From: Arbacia lixula
Lineage: Eukaryota > Echinodermata > Echinoidea > Arbacioida > Arbaciidae
Length of the DNA stretch: 64,000 nucleotides
NCBI GenBank assembly: GCA_963669155.1
Contig: OZ022585.1
Span: 10,310,378-10,374,377, forward strand
Direction of reading: 5' to 3'
In this document: piece after piece, positions 1 through 14,100 of the stretch
Layout: each line of letters starts with the position of its first letter
Position numbering within the stretch: the first letter of the stretch is position 1
Notes under the pieces: generated by a model
Told to the model about the DNA's origin: nothing
Databases searched by the model: none
The model's input: only the letters and a program-made list of their open reading frames with translations
Made by a program: the position numbers and the translations under genes

Positions 1-429
1 GACAAGATCCAAGGATCTCGGCAAGTCGACTTCTGTAAGACAAGAAGACAAAAAGACAAGATCCTGGATCTCGTCAAGTCGACTTGATGATTGAGCTACT
101 TTTGGCGACCAATAAGACTTCCGGTCCGCGACCATTAAGACTTCCGTCGTCTGCTACGAGTGAGAACAAAAGAATTGGTGCTACGGTGTCTTCAAAAAAA
201 CAAATGAGAATTTAAAGCGTTAAGTGTAAAATAAAGAGACAAGAAGTGGAATAAAAAAAATACATCACGTGGCACTTATAAGAAAAACGAAGCTGGATCA
301 TTTAAAGGATCTATTTATGTCTTTACTTGATATATAAAAAACGTAAAAACAATCTTCTTCTTCCGTAGAGATGATGAACAAACCCAACTTGGAAAACGAT
401 ATAAGCGGCGTATCGGCAATGTCCTAAAG

Positions 430-2330
430 AAAAAGGCGCGTAATCCTTATCAAAATTCAGGGCTTTTACCACTATCATTTGACACTGAAACTAACTAATG
501 ATTTATATCGGGTAAAAGCTGAATAATTGCTCTACACTCTTATATAGGTGGCATGTCGGAACACTTTGACTGGATCTTACTGTTCCAATTTGAAATATGG
601 GCTCAAACCGGCGTTTCGGTCAATTTATGCACAGCATTCACAGGATAAACAGAAAATAGTCGTAACTCCTTTAACAATGTTAATACCTTTTAAACTATCG
701 TATGACACTTAAACTAACTTATGATTTATATCACATAAAAGCTAATTAGTTGATCTACAATCTTAAATAGATGGCATGTCAAAACTTTTTGTCTAGATCT
801 TACTGTTTCATTTTGAAATCCGGGCTCAAACAGGCATATCTCGCACGGTATTCCCAAGATTTACTGAAAATGGCCATAACTCTTCCAAAATGTCGGGGCT
901 TTTAAACCTATCGCATGACACTTTAACTAGCTCATGATTTATATGAGGTAAAAGCTGAATAGTTGTTCTTTATCCCCATATAGGTGCCATGTCGGAACTT
1001 TTTGATCTAGTCTTACTGTTGCAATTTGAATTCAGGGCTCAGACCGGCATATTACGAACGGCATTATCAGAATTTACCTAAAATGGCCATAACTCTTAAA
1101 AAAATGTCGGGGCTTTTAAACCCTTAGCATGACACTTTAACTAACTAATAAAAAGTATGAGGTCAAAGCTGAATAGTTGCTCTTTATCTCCATATAGATT
1201 CCATGTCGGAACGTTTTGATTCAGTCTTACTGTTGCAGTTTGAATATAGGGCTCAAACCGGCATATGACGCACGGTATTCACCAGATTTACAAAAGATGG
1301 CCATAACTCTTCCAAAAATGTCGGGGTTCTAAACCTATCGCATGACACTTTTACTAACTGATAAATAGTATGAGGTAAAAGCTGAATAATTGCTCTTTAC
1401 CCCCATATAGGTCCCATGTCGGAACTTTTGAAGTTTGAAGTCTGAGCTCAAACCGGCATTTCGGAAAATTTACGAACGGCATTATCAGAATTTACCTAGA
1501 ACGGCCATACCTCTTCCAAAAGACCCAATCAAAAAGTTCCGACATGGCACCTATATGGGGATAAAAAACAACTATGTAGCTTTGACCTCATACTATTTAT
1601 TAGTTAGTTAAAGTGTCATGCGATGGGTTTAAAAGCCCCGACATTTTTTTAAAGAGTTATGGCCATTTTAGGTTAATTCTGATAATGCCGTTCGTAATAT
1701 GCCGGTCTGAGCCCTGAATTCAAATTGCAACAGTAAGACTAAATCGAAAAGTTCCGACATGGCACCTATATGGGGATAAAGAACAACTATTCAGCTTTTA
1801 CCTCATATAAATCATGAGCTAGTTAAAGTGTCATGCGATAGGTTTAAAAGCCCCGACATTTCTGGAAGAGTTATGGCCATTTTCAGTAAATCTTGGGAAT
1901 ACCGTGCGAGATATGCCTGTTTGAGCCCGGATTTCAAAATGAAACAGTAAGATCTAAACAAAAGGTTTTGACATGCCATCTATTTGAGATTGTAGATCAA
2001 CTAATTAGCTTTTATGTGATATAAATCATAAGTTAGTTTAAGTGTCATACGATAGTTTAAAAGGTATTAACATTGTTAAAGGAGTTACGACTATTCTGTT
2101 TATCCTGTGAATGCTGTGCATAAATTGACCGAAACGCCGGTTTGAGCCCATATTTCAAATTGGAACAGTAAGATCCAGTCAAAGTGTTCCGACATGCCAC
2201 CTATATAAGAGTGTAGAGCAATTATTCAGCTTTTACCCGATGTAAATCATTAGTTAGTTTCAGTGTCAAATGATAGTGGTAAAAGCCCTGGATTTTGATA
2301 AGGATTACGCGCCTTTTTCTTTAGGACATT
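430..2330. repeat. Inner ~214-bp tandem repeats of the foldback arms
   Basis: The block containing GGCCATAACTCTT recurs at about 445, 660, 873, 1087, 1300 and 1502 in direct orientation. It returns inverted at about 1655, 1870, 2088 and 2303. Copies towards the centre are most alike and outer ones are more diverged, which suggests the arms grew by internal amplification. There are about six units in one orientation and four in the other. Confidence 0.8.
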
Positions 2331-2659
2331 GCCGATACGCCGCTTATATCGTTTTCCAAGTTGAGTTTGTTCATCATCTCTACGGAAGAAGAAGATTGTT
2401 TTTACGTTTTTTTATACATCAAGTAAAGACATAATTAGATCCTTTAAATGATCCAGCTTCGTTTTTCTTATAAGTGCCACGTAATGTATTTTTTTTATTC
2501 CACTTCTTGTCTCTTTATTTTACACTTAACGCTTTAAATTCTCATTTGTTTTTTTGAAGACACCGTAGCACCAATTCTATTGTTCTCACTCGTAGCAGAC
2601 GACGGAAGTCTTAATGGTCGCGGACCGGAAGTCTTATTGGTCGCCAAAAGTAGCTCAAT

Positions 2660-3115
2660 CATCAAGTCGACTTGACGAGATCCAGGATCTTGTCTTTTTG
2701 TCTTCTTGTCTTACAGAAGTCGACTTGCCGAGATCCTTGGATCTTGTCTTTTTGTCTTCTTGTCTTACAGAAGTCGACTTGATGAGATCCAAGATCTTGT
2801 CTTTTTGTCTCTTTGTCTTACAGAAGTCGACTTGACGAGATCCAGCATCTTGTCTTTCTGTCTTTTCGTCTTACAGAAGTCGACTTGACGAGATCCAGCA
2901 TCTTGTCTTTCTGTCTTTTCGTCTTACAGAAGTCGACTTGACGAGATCCAAGATCTTGTCTTTTGGTCTTCTTGACTCTTTTTTCTCGTCTTCTCGTCTT
3001 CTCAGGATCTTGTCTTTTTGTCTTCTCGTCCTACAGAAGTCGACTTGACGAGATCCAAGATCTTGTCTTTTTGTCTTCTTGACTCTTTTTCTCGTCTTCA
3101 CGTCCTAAATTATCT
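2660..3115. repeat. Outer 53-bp tandem repeats of the foldback element
   Basis: GTCGAC occurs at 2666, 2719, 2773, 2826, 2879, 2932 and 3039, giving spacings of 53, 54, 53, 53, 53 and 107. Each unit contains the 12-bp palindrome CAAGTCGACTTG followed by GAGATCCAAGATCTTGTC-like sequence, which itself holds the small palindrome AAGATCTT. The matching left-arm array begins the window (1-85). Confidence 0.85.
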
Positions 3116-3125
3116 CGTCTTCTGG

Positions 3126-5335
3126 GGGCACTTCTAAGCTTCCGTAGATAATGATATGTATTTCGTTTATTTATACATACATACGCACACGCACACTGGC
3201 TTTATTTTATGACACGATGTATATGATTTTTCGCACTATATTAATCGCGTTTTCTCCAGAGCTGCTCGCTCACTTTGCTCGACCGTACAAAGAATTCATC
3301 AAGTAAGAAAAGAGGGCGCAAAACAGAGGGTCAAAAGAACATAAAAAAAGATAAGTATGTGCCCGCATCCCACTGCCAGACGCCGGGAAATTTGCCTTGA
3401 GCAGAACTTGTAATGTAACACAATGTTACGATGTTTGAAAACTCTTTCCATTGAAAAAGGAACAGAACTGTTTAAAAAATAGATGCTAAAGGAACTAGCA
3501 TGGTACATGTTGCATGGTGTTTTCAGCATTATGTGTTTAAACTACTCGTAAGCCTTATGGTGTATTACTTGCTGATGAAGAAATAGATAAAGAAACAACA
3601 AAATGAATGGCAATTTTATTATATTAAGCTCTAAAAATGACATATTCAAGTTCGAAATCCATACACATTGGTCCAAAATATCATTACGTTTGGTGGGCCT
3701 ACATATATACAACAAAAGGACGGCTCAGCTGGCTTTGAACTTCTCCATTTTGTTGACAAAGATGGCGGAGAACGCTTGCGCACTAATGGCGACAGTGCTG
3801 AAACTAGATATTTTATTCACTGTCAGTGCTATTAAATGGTCATTACCTTATTATAATTCAGATCGGTATAATCGTTATCATTCCTTTTCATGCTCATTGG
3901 TAAAGTTGATTTACCCCCCCCCCCCGCGCTCCTCACATTCAAAGCGTTCCGCCGCGTCTGTAATTAAATTATTAAGTTGGAATATCATCCTAAACACCCT
4001 CCTTGAAGATATCCTGGGTACACACTGAGGGTATATTCTTTAATAATTAAATGATGGCCCCTTGTGAGGTTACCCCTCTCCCCCTTCCCCACACTACCTC
4101 CCATCCCACCCCTAATCCTGGAAGGGTTTCAGCGCGCCTGAGGTAATAAACACGGGCTCTAGTAATACTGTGACGTGCTGTTCCTTGATGATGGAAGCAA
4201 ATACACCTCAAATATAAAATCTGCAATAAGGCTGAATTTGCTGTCCAATTTTGGAACATTTCTATTCAAAATCATATGTTTCTAAGATTGATATTGTAAA
4301 TTGGGAGAAGAACATGTCCCCGCATACACCTAAAGAGAATCGAAAATATCTATACTTGAATAGATGGGTATAAGTACACAAACATATTGACAAGAGATGC
4401 CCCTTGACATGATGATGGTACAGAGAGAGTTAGAAAAATGTCCCAAATCGTTAAAAATTTTAATAATGGGCTTATGACATGACTTGTTTGAGTTATCCTC
4501 CCAACATATTTCAGTATCATTTTCACTTGATTCTATATATACTTGACTGAACAATAGACACTCTTTATAACACTGCAAAATCTCACTCGTGCCAAGTGGC
4601 TGGGTGAAGTATGAAACAGATAAATGTATACATTTACTGTTGAGCCCTTGTAGCTAAGTACTGGAAGGCTTGTTCGGTCTCTCTTTGTGTGTGTTTTTAT
4701 GTGCACATTAATTATAAATGCAGTGTCAATGTGTGTATTTGTATAGTGTGCCCAATATAGCCCACTCGGTCTGCTGAGGTTACCTTTTAAAAGTTGACTA
4801 ACCCCACGAACTCAAAGTTCATATATGTGTACATTAATTCAAAGCTTTCATTAACATGATCAAGAAGATGAAGAATCTCAGTCGAGTTAAGTTACATGTA
4901 GAACAGATAGAACATGGAGCATATCAACACACGTAATCATGCCTGCACATTGTTATGATAAACACACATTATTTGGAAGGAAAGACTTAAATTGCTTTCT
5001 CACAAATTACCTGGCTGAGGGTGTACTGAAAATTATATACCCCATCATCTTTTGTTTTTGAGTGAACATGCTGAAAGGCATTGTTGCAACTTACGTGCAA
5101 AATAGGGACAGAAATATATACCATGTGCTCTTCCTTGTTCAGCAGCTAGACTGTTAACAAACTGGTAACTTAATGGAAATCATACAGGCAAACTGATGGT
5201 ATTGTCTGATTGATAAACAGTAAAATGTTAAACGAGATATACCAAATGTTTCCAATGTATGTAATTGTTGTATTATATTCATTGAATGACTCTTTCACTA
5301 GCTAAAAATATACACATTTTTTTATGTTGTCACAG
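3126..5335. other. Region upstream of the NACHT exon, no gene recognised
   Basis: AT-rich DNA between the foldback element and the NLR. It ends in a polypyrimidine tract and CACAG acceptor at 5331-5335. It includes a C-rich run near 3914-3925. The longest frame (3603-4028, 141 codons) has no recognisable domain. I looked for a Death- or CARD-like exon that could precede the NACHT exon and saw none. Confidence 0.6.
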
Positions 5336-6933
5336 GACGAGCAGCCATGACACCTGAGCTCAAGAAACTACGAGACCTTCTCAAACTTCATTATCGAAGA
5401 ACTTTGAGCAATGTCAGAAGTTCACCACTTGACCCAGAATCTCGAAAGCCAATGGAAGAGATTTTCACTAGCCTCATCTTGCAGCATGGAAGGGAGAAAG
5501 GAGATAGGAAGGACGAGCCTTTCTCATACCACAAACTTTTTGAAGTATTGCAGGATAAGACACAGGAGGGAGATTGTCCTCGAATAGTCCTCATTGGAGA
5601 AGCTGGTGCTGGCAAGACTACACTGCTACGCAAAGCCGCCCTTGACTGGGCGACAGGGAAACGCCTGCAGGAAGTTGACCTCCTCTTCCTTGTCCATGTC
5701 AAAGCAATCGAGAAGACGAGGTTTTTCGGAGATGGTGTCGTCAAGTACATCCCGACTGTTCGAGGATTCGCAGGGCATGAGATAGATCGCTATATCAATG
5801 CTGACTCCCTGAAGGTGATGATTCTGCTTGATGCTCTGGACGAGTCTGATCTGTGCTTGGCAGATCCTAACCCCGACGTTGCAGGCACTGGGATCTTGAG
5901 AGGAGAGATGTTTGTGCACACTCCCGTGATTGTCACCACACGGCCATCACACACTGACCAGATCTACAGGGTAGATGACGTTCACGAAACCTACACCTAC
6001 ATACGAGTCGAGGGGTTTAAACCAGAAGACGTACACAAGTATGTCCGAGCATACTTCCATGATCAACCAGCTACGGGCGAGAGTTTTCTTGCTTTCATCA
6101 AAGACAATGAGAATGTACGAGACGATATGGTGTCCGTCCCAATATTCTGCGCAATGCTGTGCTATGTGTGGCAAGCTGAGAGCAGAAGAGCTAAGGTCAA
6201 GGAGCTCAAGACATTTTCCCAGCTTTTCAGGCTGATGTTGAGCTCTCTTCAGCAGCAAGCCATCTCTAAAGCCATGCCACGGGGCAAGGTTAAGGCAGAA
6301 TATCCTCGTCGATTGGAAGAGTCAATAGACTATCTTCATAAGGTTGGACAAATTGCCCTTAAATGTCTACTGAAGAAGGATTTTGTCTTCGGAGAAGATG
6401 AATGCATATCCTGCATAGACGCTGTGGAGGCAGCATGTAACATGGGTGTCTTGACGAAGGAGGAGAGGTCAGTGCCGTTTGAGAACACACTGGGAGGAGA
6501 GACCTGCTTTGTTGAGTATCGCTTCCCCCACAAGCTCCTTATGGAGTACACGTCAAGTATGTACCTTCATTCCCTCTACCAATCAAACCCTTCAGAATAT
6601 CACAAGGTTGTGAAAGAAAGGTTTTGTGTAGGTGACAGGGATTCGTACATGAGTGAGTACATGAATGTCTTTGGCTTCATGGCGTCTCATGGAGGTGAGC
6701 AAGCGAAGGCACTGATGGGAGCTCTGTGTGCTGAGGTGATGGCTAACATACAGGGTCTTACTAACATCACCGATATCGCACGTGTAGCTGGTGAATGTCT
6801 TGACAAGACTGCACTTCATCCTATGGTAGAGTGGTTGACATCACGACGTGGGATAGAAGTAAATGGTTTCTATAGGCGATGGGCTGTGGCACAGGGATTC
6901 CTGGCGATGCTGGAAGCATGTGGTCAACAAGTG
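5336..6933 (+). CDS. NACHT exon of the NLR gene
   Basis: One long exon encodes 529 aa from the ATG. Residues 1-80 form a charged pre-NACHT region. The Walker A motif is GEAGAGKT (residues 84-91) and the Walker B motif is VMILLDALDE (157-166). PVIVTTRPS (193-201) matches the sensor-1 strand. GFKPEDVHKYV (224-234) and PIFCAMLCYVW (266-276) are the helical-domain landmarks that follow NACHT, and FPHKLLMEYTSSMYL (394-408) matches the conserved F-H-x-x-QE(F/Y) block. All key nucleotide-binding residues are intact, so this is not a pseudogene by inspection. The donor is GTG|GTAAGT at 6933/6934. Shorter frames overlapping it in other phases are shadows. Confidence 0.92.
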
Positions 6934-9900
6934 GTAAGTGGTGCGACTATCAGTCACATATTCGGCATAGGGATAGTGATACATAATAAACCAAATTAAA
7001 TTGAAATGATAACACATGAAACAGTTATGAAAAAAGTACTCTGATTTACATTGAAGGTTAAGCAGGGATGTTTGTCACTTGGTTATGCTTTCTATGGCAA
7101 TAGGCCTGTACATGTTGATACCATTTGAAAACGAGTCAGAATACTTACCATAATATAAACGATTATGAAATGCAGCACTTTTGGTATGATTATGGATAGC
7201 CACATTTTGCGTAAAAGTAGATTGATTATGTTCAGTTAGTATGTAATGAAAGCATGAATATTCCAATATTGCAATCATATTGGAATTATTGTGAGAATAG
7301 ATATTGATGGGATAGAGTGGGTTATAAAGCTTGTATTAAATATTACATGTGTTTTTTCAATGTGGGATTGTCTTAGCAGGCTCATATTGCATGACCCCAA
7401 TATTCTAATATCTTAATTTTATATGTGGTGGGATTGAATCATATTATAGCATTAACAATACATAGGTGTGTACACAAGGTATTACATTGCACCACATGCC
7501 TATAACTCATTTAATAATGGTTCCATGAAAATAATATTTTCTCTGGGTGAAGAAATTCCCCAATGCGCACGATCACATGTACGTTACCTCACCCAAATGT
7601 GTATTCTAGATTTGTACTTCCTGTCACAGAACTATACTCGATTGTGTGCAGTCTGCGTACGCCTAGTACGCCTCTGCCTTCCTGCACAGACACTGAAGTA
7701 TATCACCATAATAGTAAATATCATCATCGAATGTATGGAACACTCGCTATATGGCCAAAATATATGACTTGATATGAAAAAATATTATTGTACTAAGTCT
7801 GCTGATATTTGGTCAAATATTTCACGAGTTTTCACAATTCCTTCTGCCTCCGTCTAAATGGTCACATCAGACGATGTCAGACTGTGTCAAATTCAATTTT
7901 GTTCTGGCCATATATAAAGCATCAGTATAGTAAGATTCCGCCCGAGTGAAGAAGAATACCGCAAAACAACATTTTACACAATTGAAAGTTTCATTTGTAC
8001 ACACTAGTGAATTGGATACACATTTATTGTGCGTAATCAGGTAGAAAAGTTCCCAATCTTATTGTAATCATCAAAAAAGAATGGGAGCAACTTACAATCC
8101 GATTTTGGTCCGTCTTACCCGATATATGGGGTGAAAAGGACCATGGTGTCAAAATATTTTCAATGTCTTTTATACTAAAACCTTTCAAGTTGTAGATAGT
8201 TTTAAAATGTGGCAGTTATTTCCGAAAACGAAATGTCACAAAAAAATGTGTTTTACAGTTATGATCAGTCAAATATAGGTGTTCCGCTTGACCCCACATT
8301 CCCGTAGGCAACATTTAGGCATACCGTCAACACACACGCACAACCCGGAAAGGTAGCCGGTAGAAGTGGTATTCCATAAATCTGTCTATAAAGCTTTTGA
8401 CTCAATTATAGTATATTCGGTAGAAAAATCACCTTCTATTTATTTCTTCTCATCTTCTATTTATTTCTATTTATTTTGAAATAATGTATCACAATGACAT
8501 TGGCATGAAAAATATAACAAGATTAACTTATAAAGAAAATATACTCTAGTGGGAAGACAAAAAAGCCCTCAAAAGGTGATCTTCTCGCCAATGGTCTTAA
8601 ATTCATATACATGTATTGTCCATTTTAGAAACTTGCTGAACGTTTTCTTGCACTCAAATGATCCACATCTGGAGGATTTGTGATTCAATTACTAATTAAT
8701 CCAAATGTGGATCATTTGAGGGCACATAACTTTCAGCAAGTTCCTAAAATGGACAATACATGCATAAATCAAGTATTATACATAAATTAAGTACATTCTA
8801 GAGCCAGTGGGTCTCTTCTCTCCTAGCCACATGACCATACCATCTTAGCCTGATCTTTCTCATCACCTGTCCTATCCTTACCATGCCAATTGACTGGAGG
8901 AGGTCTTCGTTTCTCTTTCTCTCATATAATAATACCCTGCACATCCATCTGACCATTCTCATATCAGCCTTTTCAATTCGTTCGACGCTGAATGGTATTG
9001 TTGCCCATGTCTCGCTACCACAGGTCATGCATTTCCGCTCATACAATCTGATATATTTGTGTGAGTGGAAATTGTCGGCACGGCAGAAATTTTAAAGGCA
9101 CAACTGAATTTCACTTCTGTCGACAAAACACGTGAAATGAACTTTACAGTTATTTAAATGCCCACACGGTTAAAATATATAAAAACAAATTAGCATTAAA
9201 AACTGCATGACAAAATGTGTAAAATGATACTATACCTATTGTGGTCTCAGGTAGCTTGTTCTTGAGAGCCTGAAACTGAGGCTACCAGTCAATTTGTTCA
9301 AAATTTCAGGTGCTTGAGTGACTTCATGAAGTCCCCATACAATTAATAAGGGACCTATCTGATCAACCATGGCACTGCTCTGACTGGAACAATGATTATC
9401 ACTCTTTATATATATATTTCAACATTTACTCAAAGATGTTCAGCTGATTTCAAACGAATATCTTTTTCAGTGATGATGTAATCTTTGGAATACTTTAGGG
9501 AGGGGTTCCCCAAAATTGAATTACAGGTGTGCAGAACTCATGAATTATACCTTCATCAGCGGAATTATATAAGTTGTATAAATGAATGTTACATTTGGAG
9601 TAAGTTTTGGACCGGTCGTCCAAAAACCACAGGTTCTGCAGCTTATAAATGCGGGCCGCGACTGCACACATCACAGCTCTCCTCACCGCAGTGATGCGTT
9701 GAGGCGAGCGGCGCATTAAAGCTGACCAGTGCAATACGGTATATGAATATAGAGTACGGTCTGCTACGAATGGGGTGTTTCAAACATTAACAAGGATAGT
9801 TATACACTTGTCCTGAAATATTTGCATGGAGGCACACGCAGTTGAAATAGTGTCCTCTTTCGTTGTGAAAGATGAAGATAGTAAGTGGCATATCGTGACA

Positions 9901-11146
9901 TATCAAAATCATAATGATATGTTCCCTAATCTGAGAACAAAACATGGATTATCGTACCCCTAGAGACAAGCTCTTGTAGAGTTGCTCGCTCACAAACAGA
10001 ATGAAGACTTTACGTACACTTAAGTGTACAACCAAAGAATTTAGACTTCAATTTTTGTGTGCGCACTTCACTAACCCCAGTTGATAGCGCCCTTTTTGTT
10101 GCCCAATCCCCTACCCCGACCCACCCCGCCCCGTTGTCCTGTTTAATAAAATGTGTGTGTGTGTTTTTGTGTGTGTGTGCATGTGTGTGTGTTTGTGTGT
10201 GTATGTGTGTGTGTGTGTTTGTGTGTGTAAATCTGTATTTGTGTTTGTGAATTAATGCGTAATATTACCTTTATTATAGACATAGGTTAGGTTTCTACAT
10301 CGCTTGGGCTACCCCGCCCCCATTATTGTATGTAAATGAAGTATTTGGAATAGAAGTCAGTGGGCGTTGTAGAAGTAGTCGTCACTCACACCGTTACCAA
10401 CGAGACGGCAGCTGTTAAACATTCTTCTTAATTCTCACACATACCATTAATTTCATGTACAGCGGATGCCGGATCGCCACCATTCGAAGCTAGCAAATGA
10501 CTGTAAACAAGATACATGCCCACTCACACAACAAAACACGGGTGTATATTGTGGTACCTGGTACGTCCACAAGATGGTTTTAGTAGGCTGATACATACAA
10601 CTTTCCAGATGGAAGCATGATACGTAACTTAGAATCACCTAAACCACCTTATCTTGTAAGTGTTCAATATATAGACATATATCCTATTTGAGCAATGAAC
10701 TAAATTAAAACAAGAAAAATTGCAACAGTAATGTCAGCACTGCACATAACACGAGTTTGTTTTCAATGCACATGGAGCCAATGCGTGAACAGACTTTCTT
10801 GACCATGATAATCATGATTATGTATGTGAATTTGGTCTAAAAACAGATGGAAGCAGACGCAGCCAGATCAGCCCCTTGTCTGTCCGACTCACAGTCTGAA
10901 TCGCCGGTGACCTCCTCATTGGGAGCGACAGCATCACCACATGGAGAGTCCGTGAAGCTGGAGGGGATGGCTGCAGCAGCCGCGGGGCTGTGCCTGCTAC
11001 CAAGGCTGGAGAGGCTCGCACTCTGTGCGGTCGATTTGCCAGAAGAGTTCTACTCGTCTATTCTCTCAGTATCGCACATGTCAAGGGTAGGGATATCCAG
11101 TCACAAGAATGAGACATAACTTTTCTGTAGAGTTGGAGGGCGGAAA

Positions 11147-11193
<47 letters not shown>

Positions 11194-14100
11194 TGTGTGT
11201 ATTTGTGTGTGTTTTTTTTTTGTGTGTGTGTATGTTTGTATGTGTGTATGCGTGTTAGTATACATGTGTGTGTATGTGTGGCATTTAAGTTTTTACATTG
11301 TATGTAAATAAAAATCCCATTTGTCAAAAGTTACAAAATCTGAAGGGTTTGTGATTATTGCTTAACACATTGTTTTATCATGTTTATTGTTATATATTAC
11401 GTTTCTTGTAACTTGGTTCCTCGTTTGTGAAAGGCGTGATGCGTTTACAGACAGTTTTATCGTTTTTGTGTTTTAGATTCAAATCATAATTATGTCGTTC
11501 ACTATAGGCCTATACAGTATTGAATTATGAAATTTACATATCAAATATCGTATAATGAACATCGACGTTTTAGTCACTAGCAACAACAAACGGAACGAAT
11601 TTGACTCTTCAAAATGATTCCAAAGCTCCATTAAAAACATGCTTCTCGGTTTTTTTCCATGGTTCCTCACCTGATCCTTCTTGCTCTATCGCTCTTCTCA
11701 TCCTCCCATTCCTCCTCTCAGATCACAACCCTTGATATCTCCCATGTGACCATGACCAGGGTAATGCTATGTGCGTTATTGAGTCTGGGTCAACTGCGCT
11801 CCTTCAAAGTGTTTGGTATCCATCGCAGTCAGTCATCGGAGGGACCACTCCGGGTAAGTAACCAGGTTATGTTGCAACCATTAATATTGACAACATGTAT
11901 ACAAGGTATGTGATTATTAGCTAGCTTCTACTATCATGACTATCAGTAACCCAAAGCCGCCGCAAGAAAGGAATATGAAAAGTAAATGGAAAATAACCCA
12001 CAATCCAGGCGCCAGCCTCAACACATACACACATCAGTAACACACTATACATGTACAACTACATACACACAGACACACACGCACACACACACACATACAC
12101 ACACACACACACACGCACACACACACCTACACACACACACGCTCGCACACACGCTATAATGCGCCCACACACATTCATGTTTTGAATATCTCTGAAATCT
12201 TGCACCCTTGACTCACACATGCACATATACATTACACACACATGAACTACGAAGTCACACGCGCAAGCAAACACACAAAGAAACATATTACAGACACGCT
12301 GTACATATATACAGAGTGTATTACACTTCCATATATTAGTTGATGAAATTAGGTTTAATTCTTTAACCTTGTCTCTCTGAAGACAAATAAGCCACTCTTC
12401 GTCAGGGCAATTACAATTACATTATATCTGTTCTCAAACTATAGTTTGTTTTTTAGTTATTGACAAACAAAATTCAAAAATGTGATTAGGTGCATGAAGA
12501 CTATGTGGTAGATTTCATCCTCTCCAAACACTAAACATACATGTATGTACTGTATGGTAAAGCTAGTTCCAAGCTTACTTCGGTGGTTGGCTGTAAAGAA
12601 ATGTTATTTATGTGAAAATATGACCTCCTTTTTGCATTTGTTGAGGTTGTCATTGAATTATTCACATGACAAAGTAAGACACGTCGTGTAGAAAAAGACT
12701 TTCTGTCCATAAACAGTGACTCTTAAATTTCCGCCAAATACTCCCCTCAGTGTTCTAATGTCAGGTTGTGTCAATGTTTAGAAATGAGAGGTTTCACGTG
12801 AATAACATCCATTTTTATTTTACTCCACTGGACAGATTCCCACGAACGTTCAACTTGATAGTTTAAACCTTGGAGTCGATGACACGCCTGTCCTGTTGGA
12901 GCTGGGACTCGCGTCGATACGCCCAGGAGTGGAGGACCTGACTCTAGGCAGAACATGGGATACAGCAGACACGATCAGGTCTGCCATGGTGGAGGAGCTG
13001 TGTAACGCGGTTAAGAACCTCAGCATGCTCTGGCTGAACGCGCGCCTGATTCAGGATACGCGTATTGACGATCCGGTCTCCCTGTGCCGTGCTGTGATGT
13101 CGTCATGCCCCGGGCTCACAGTGATAACATTCTACCATCTCAAGCTCGGTAACACGGCAGTCAGGAGCATGGTGGCACTCCTGGTCAAGCACCAGTCATT
13201 GAGGCGTATCTGGTGAGTTGGATGTTTTTACTCTTTACATGGTTTAGCTACATGATAAGATGGAAATATCTGAAGCCATTGCTTGAGTGAAAGAAACTTG
13301 GATATTGGTACGGTTGGCTGTGATTGTAAAGTTCAAGTAGGGCAGGAGTTTACATAATCATGCTTAAAGACTGAACATATTGAGTCAAAGATAGAAATTA
13401 CATGAGATTGAATAACAGCTCAAACATATACAGCATTATTATGTTGATAAAAAATATACTTCAGGAAAAGAAAGGACAGATTCATAAAAGCTAAATAATA
13501 ATATATTTAATACATACCCAAAAACTATTTAGAACATAACATTGATTTAAAAGGAGTTCATTATTTATGAGCTAAACATGTGCAAGCTACAAAACAAACA
13601 TGTGCGTACATGATTAATATGTACAGTAACACTCCAACACACATAGGCCTCTCACCACATGCTTTGAAACTTGCTCAATATATCATACTGATCACGGCAA
13701 TAAAAGAATAAATACAATGTATCATGATTTACCCACACAAATACGAACCATCGTATGACTATTATGTGCAACACAATAATGTACATCGTTAGGGTTGTTA
13801 CAATGATTAGCATTATATCATTTGTTTATAGCGTTTTTACCATTGAAACTGATTCAAGTCATATTTCGGTTTCTATTTTACAGAGAGATGATTGTGCAGC
13901 ATGTTGTCTTCTTGCATTGAAGATAGTCAATAAGAGAGCGGCATCTTATTTATTAATGTTAGCTGAGTAAAGACATATTCGTACAGCACACGTTACACTA
14001 TTGATAGTACCCTTTCAATTCCCAAACACGAGTGATTTGATTAATTTACAAAAAAAACACACAAATGGGCCCCATCAACCTAAAGCAATGCTTGTTGCAT

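Larger units (their letters stand above)
1..3125. mobile_element. Foldback (giant inverted-repeat) transposon, left end outside window
   Basis: Positions 1 to about 1228 reappear reverse-complemented at about 1523-2748, with the symmetry centre near 1374.5 (the GTCGAC at 78-83 pairs with 2666-2671). The right arm continues outward to about 3125; its left partner lies off the window. Each arm has an outer domain of 53-bp repeats, a middle unique part of about 360 bp, and an inner domain of about 214-bp repeats. About 290 bp at the centre is unpaired and holds extra left-orientation copies of the inner repeat. No transposase frame is visible, so it is non-autonomous. This architecture matches foldback elements such as the TU family described from sea urchin; family membership is inference. 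Short frames in it are repeat artefacts. Confidence 0.85.
6934..10846 (+). other. NLR intron 1
   Basis: A 3.9-kb intron from donor GTAAGT to acceptor AAACAG. It holds a palindromic MITE copy (8551-8775), a LINE protein tail on the minus strand (8798-9046), a GT microsatellite (10151-10240), and a more CpG-rich patch around 9650-9720. I see nothing recognisable elsewhere in it. Confidence 0.7.

Noticed and set aside
2614-3101. Several open frames over the foldback outer repeats on both strands
   Set aside because: They are translations of the 53-bp repeat and change register with it; no protein family features.
3603-4028. 141-codon plus-strand frame upstream of the NLR
   Set aside because: No recognisable domain, no splice signals in phase with the NACHT exon, and biased composition over AT-rich DNA and a C-run.
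5391-6819. Antisense and off-frame ORFs within the NACHT exon
   Set aside because: Shadows of the real frame, which has full NACHT motifs.
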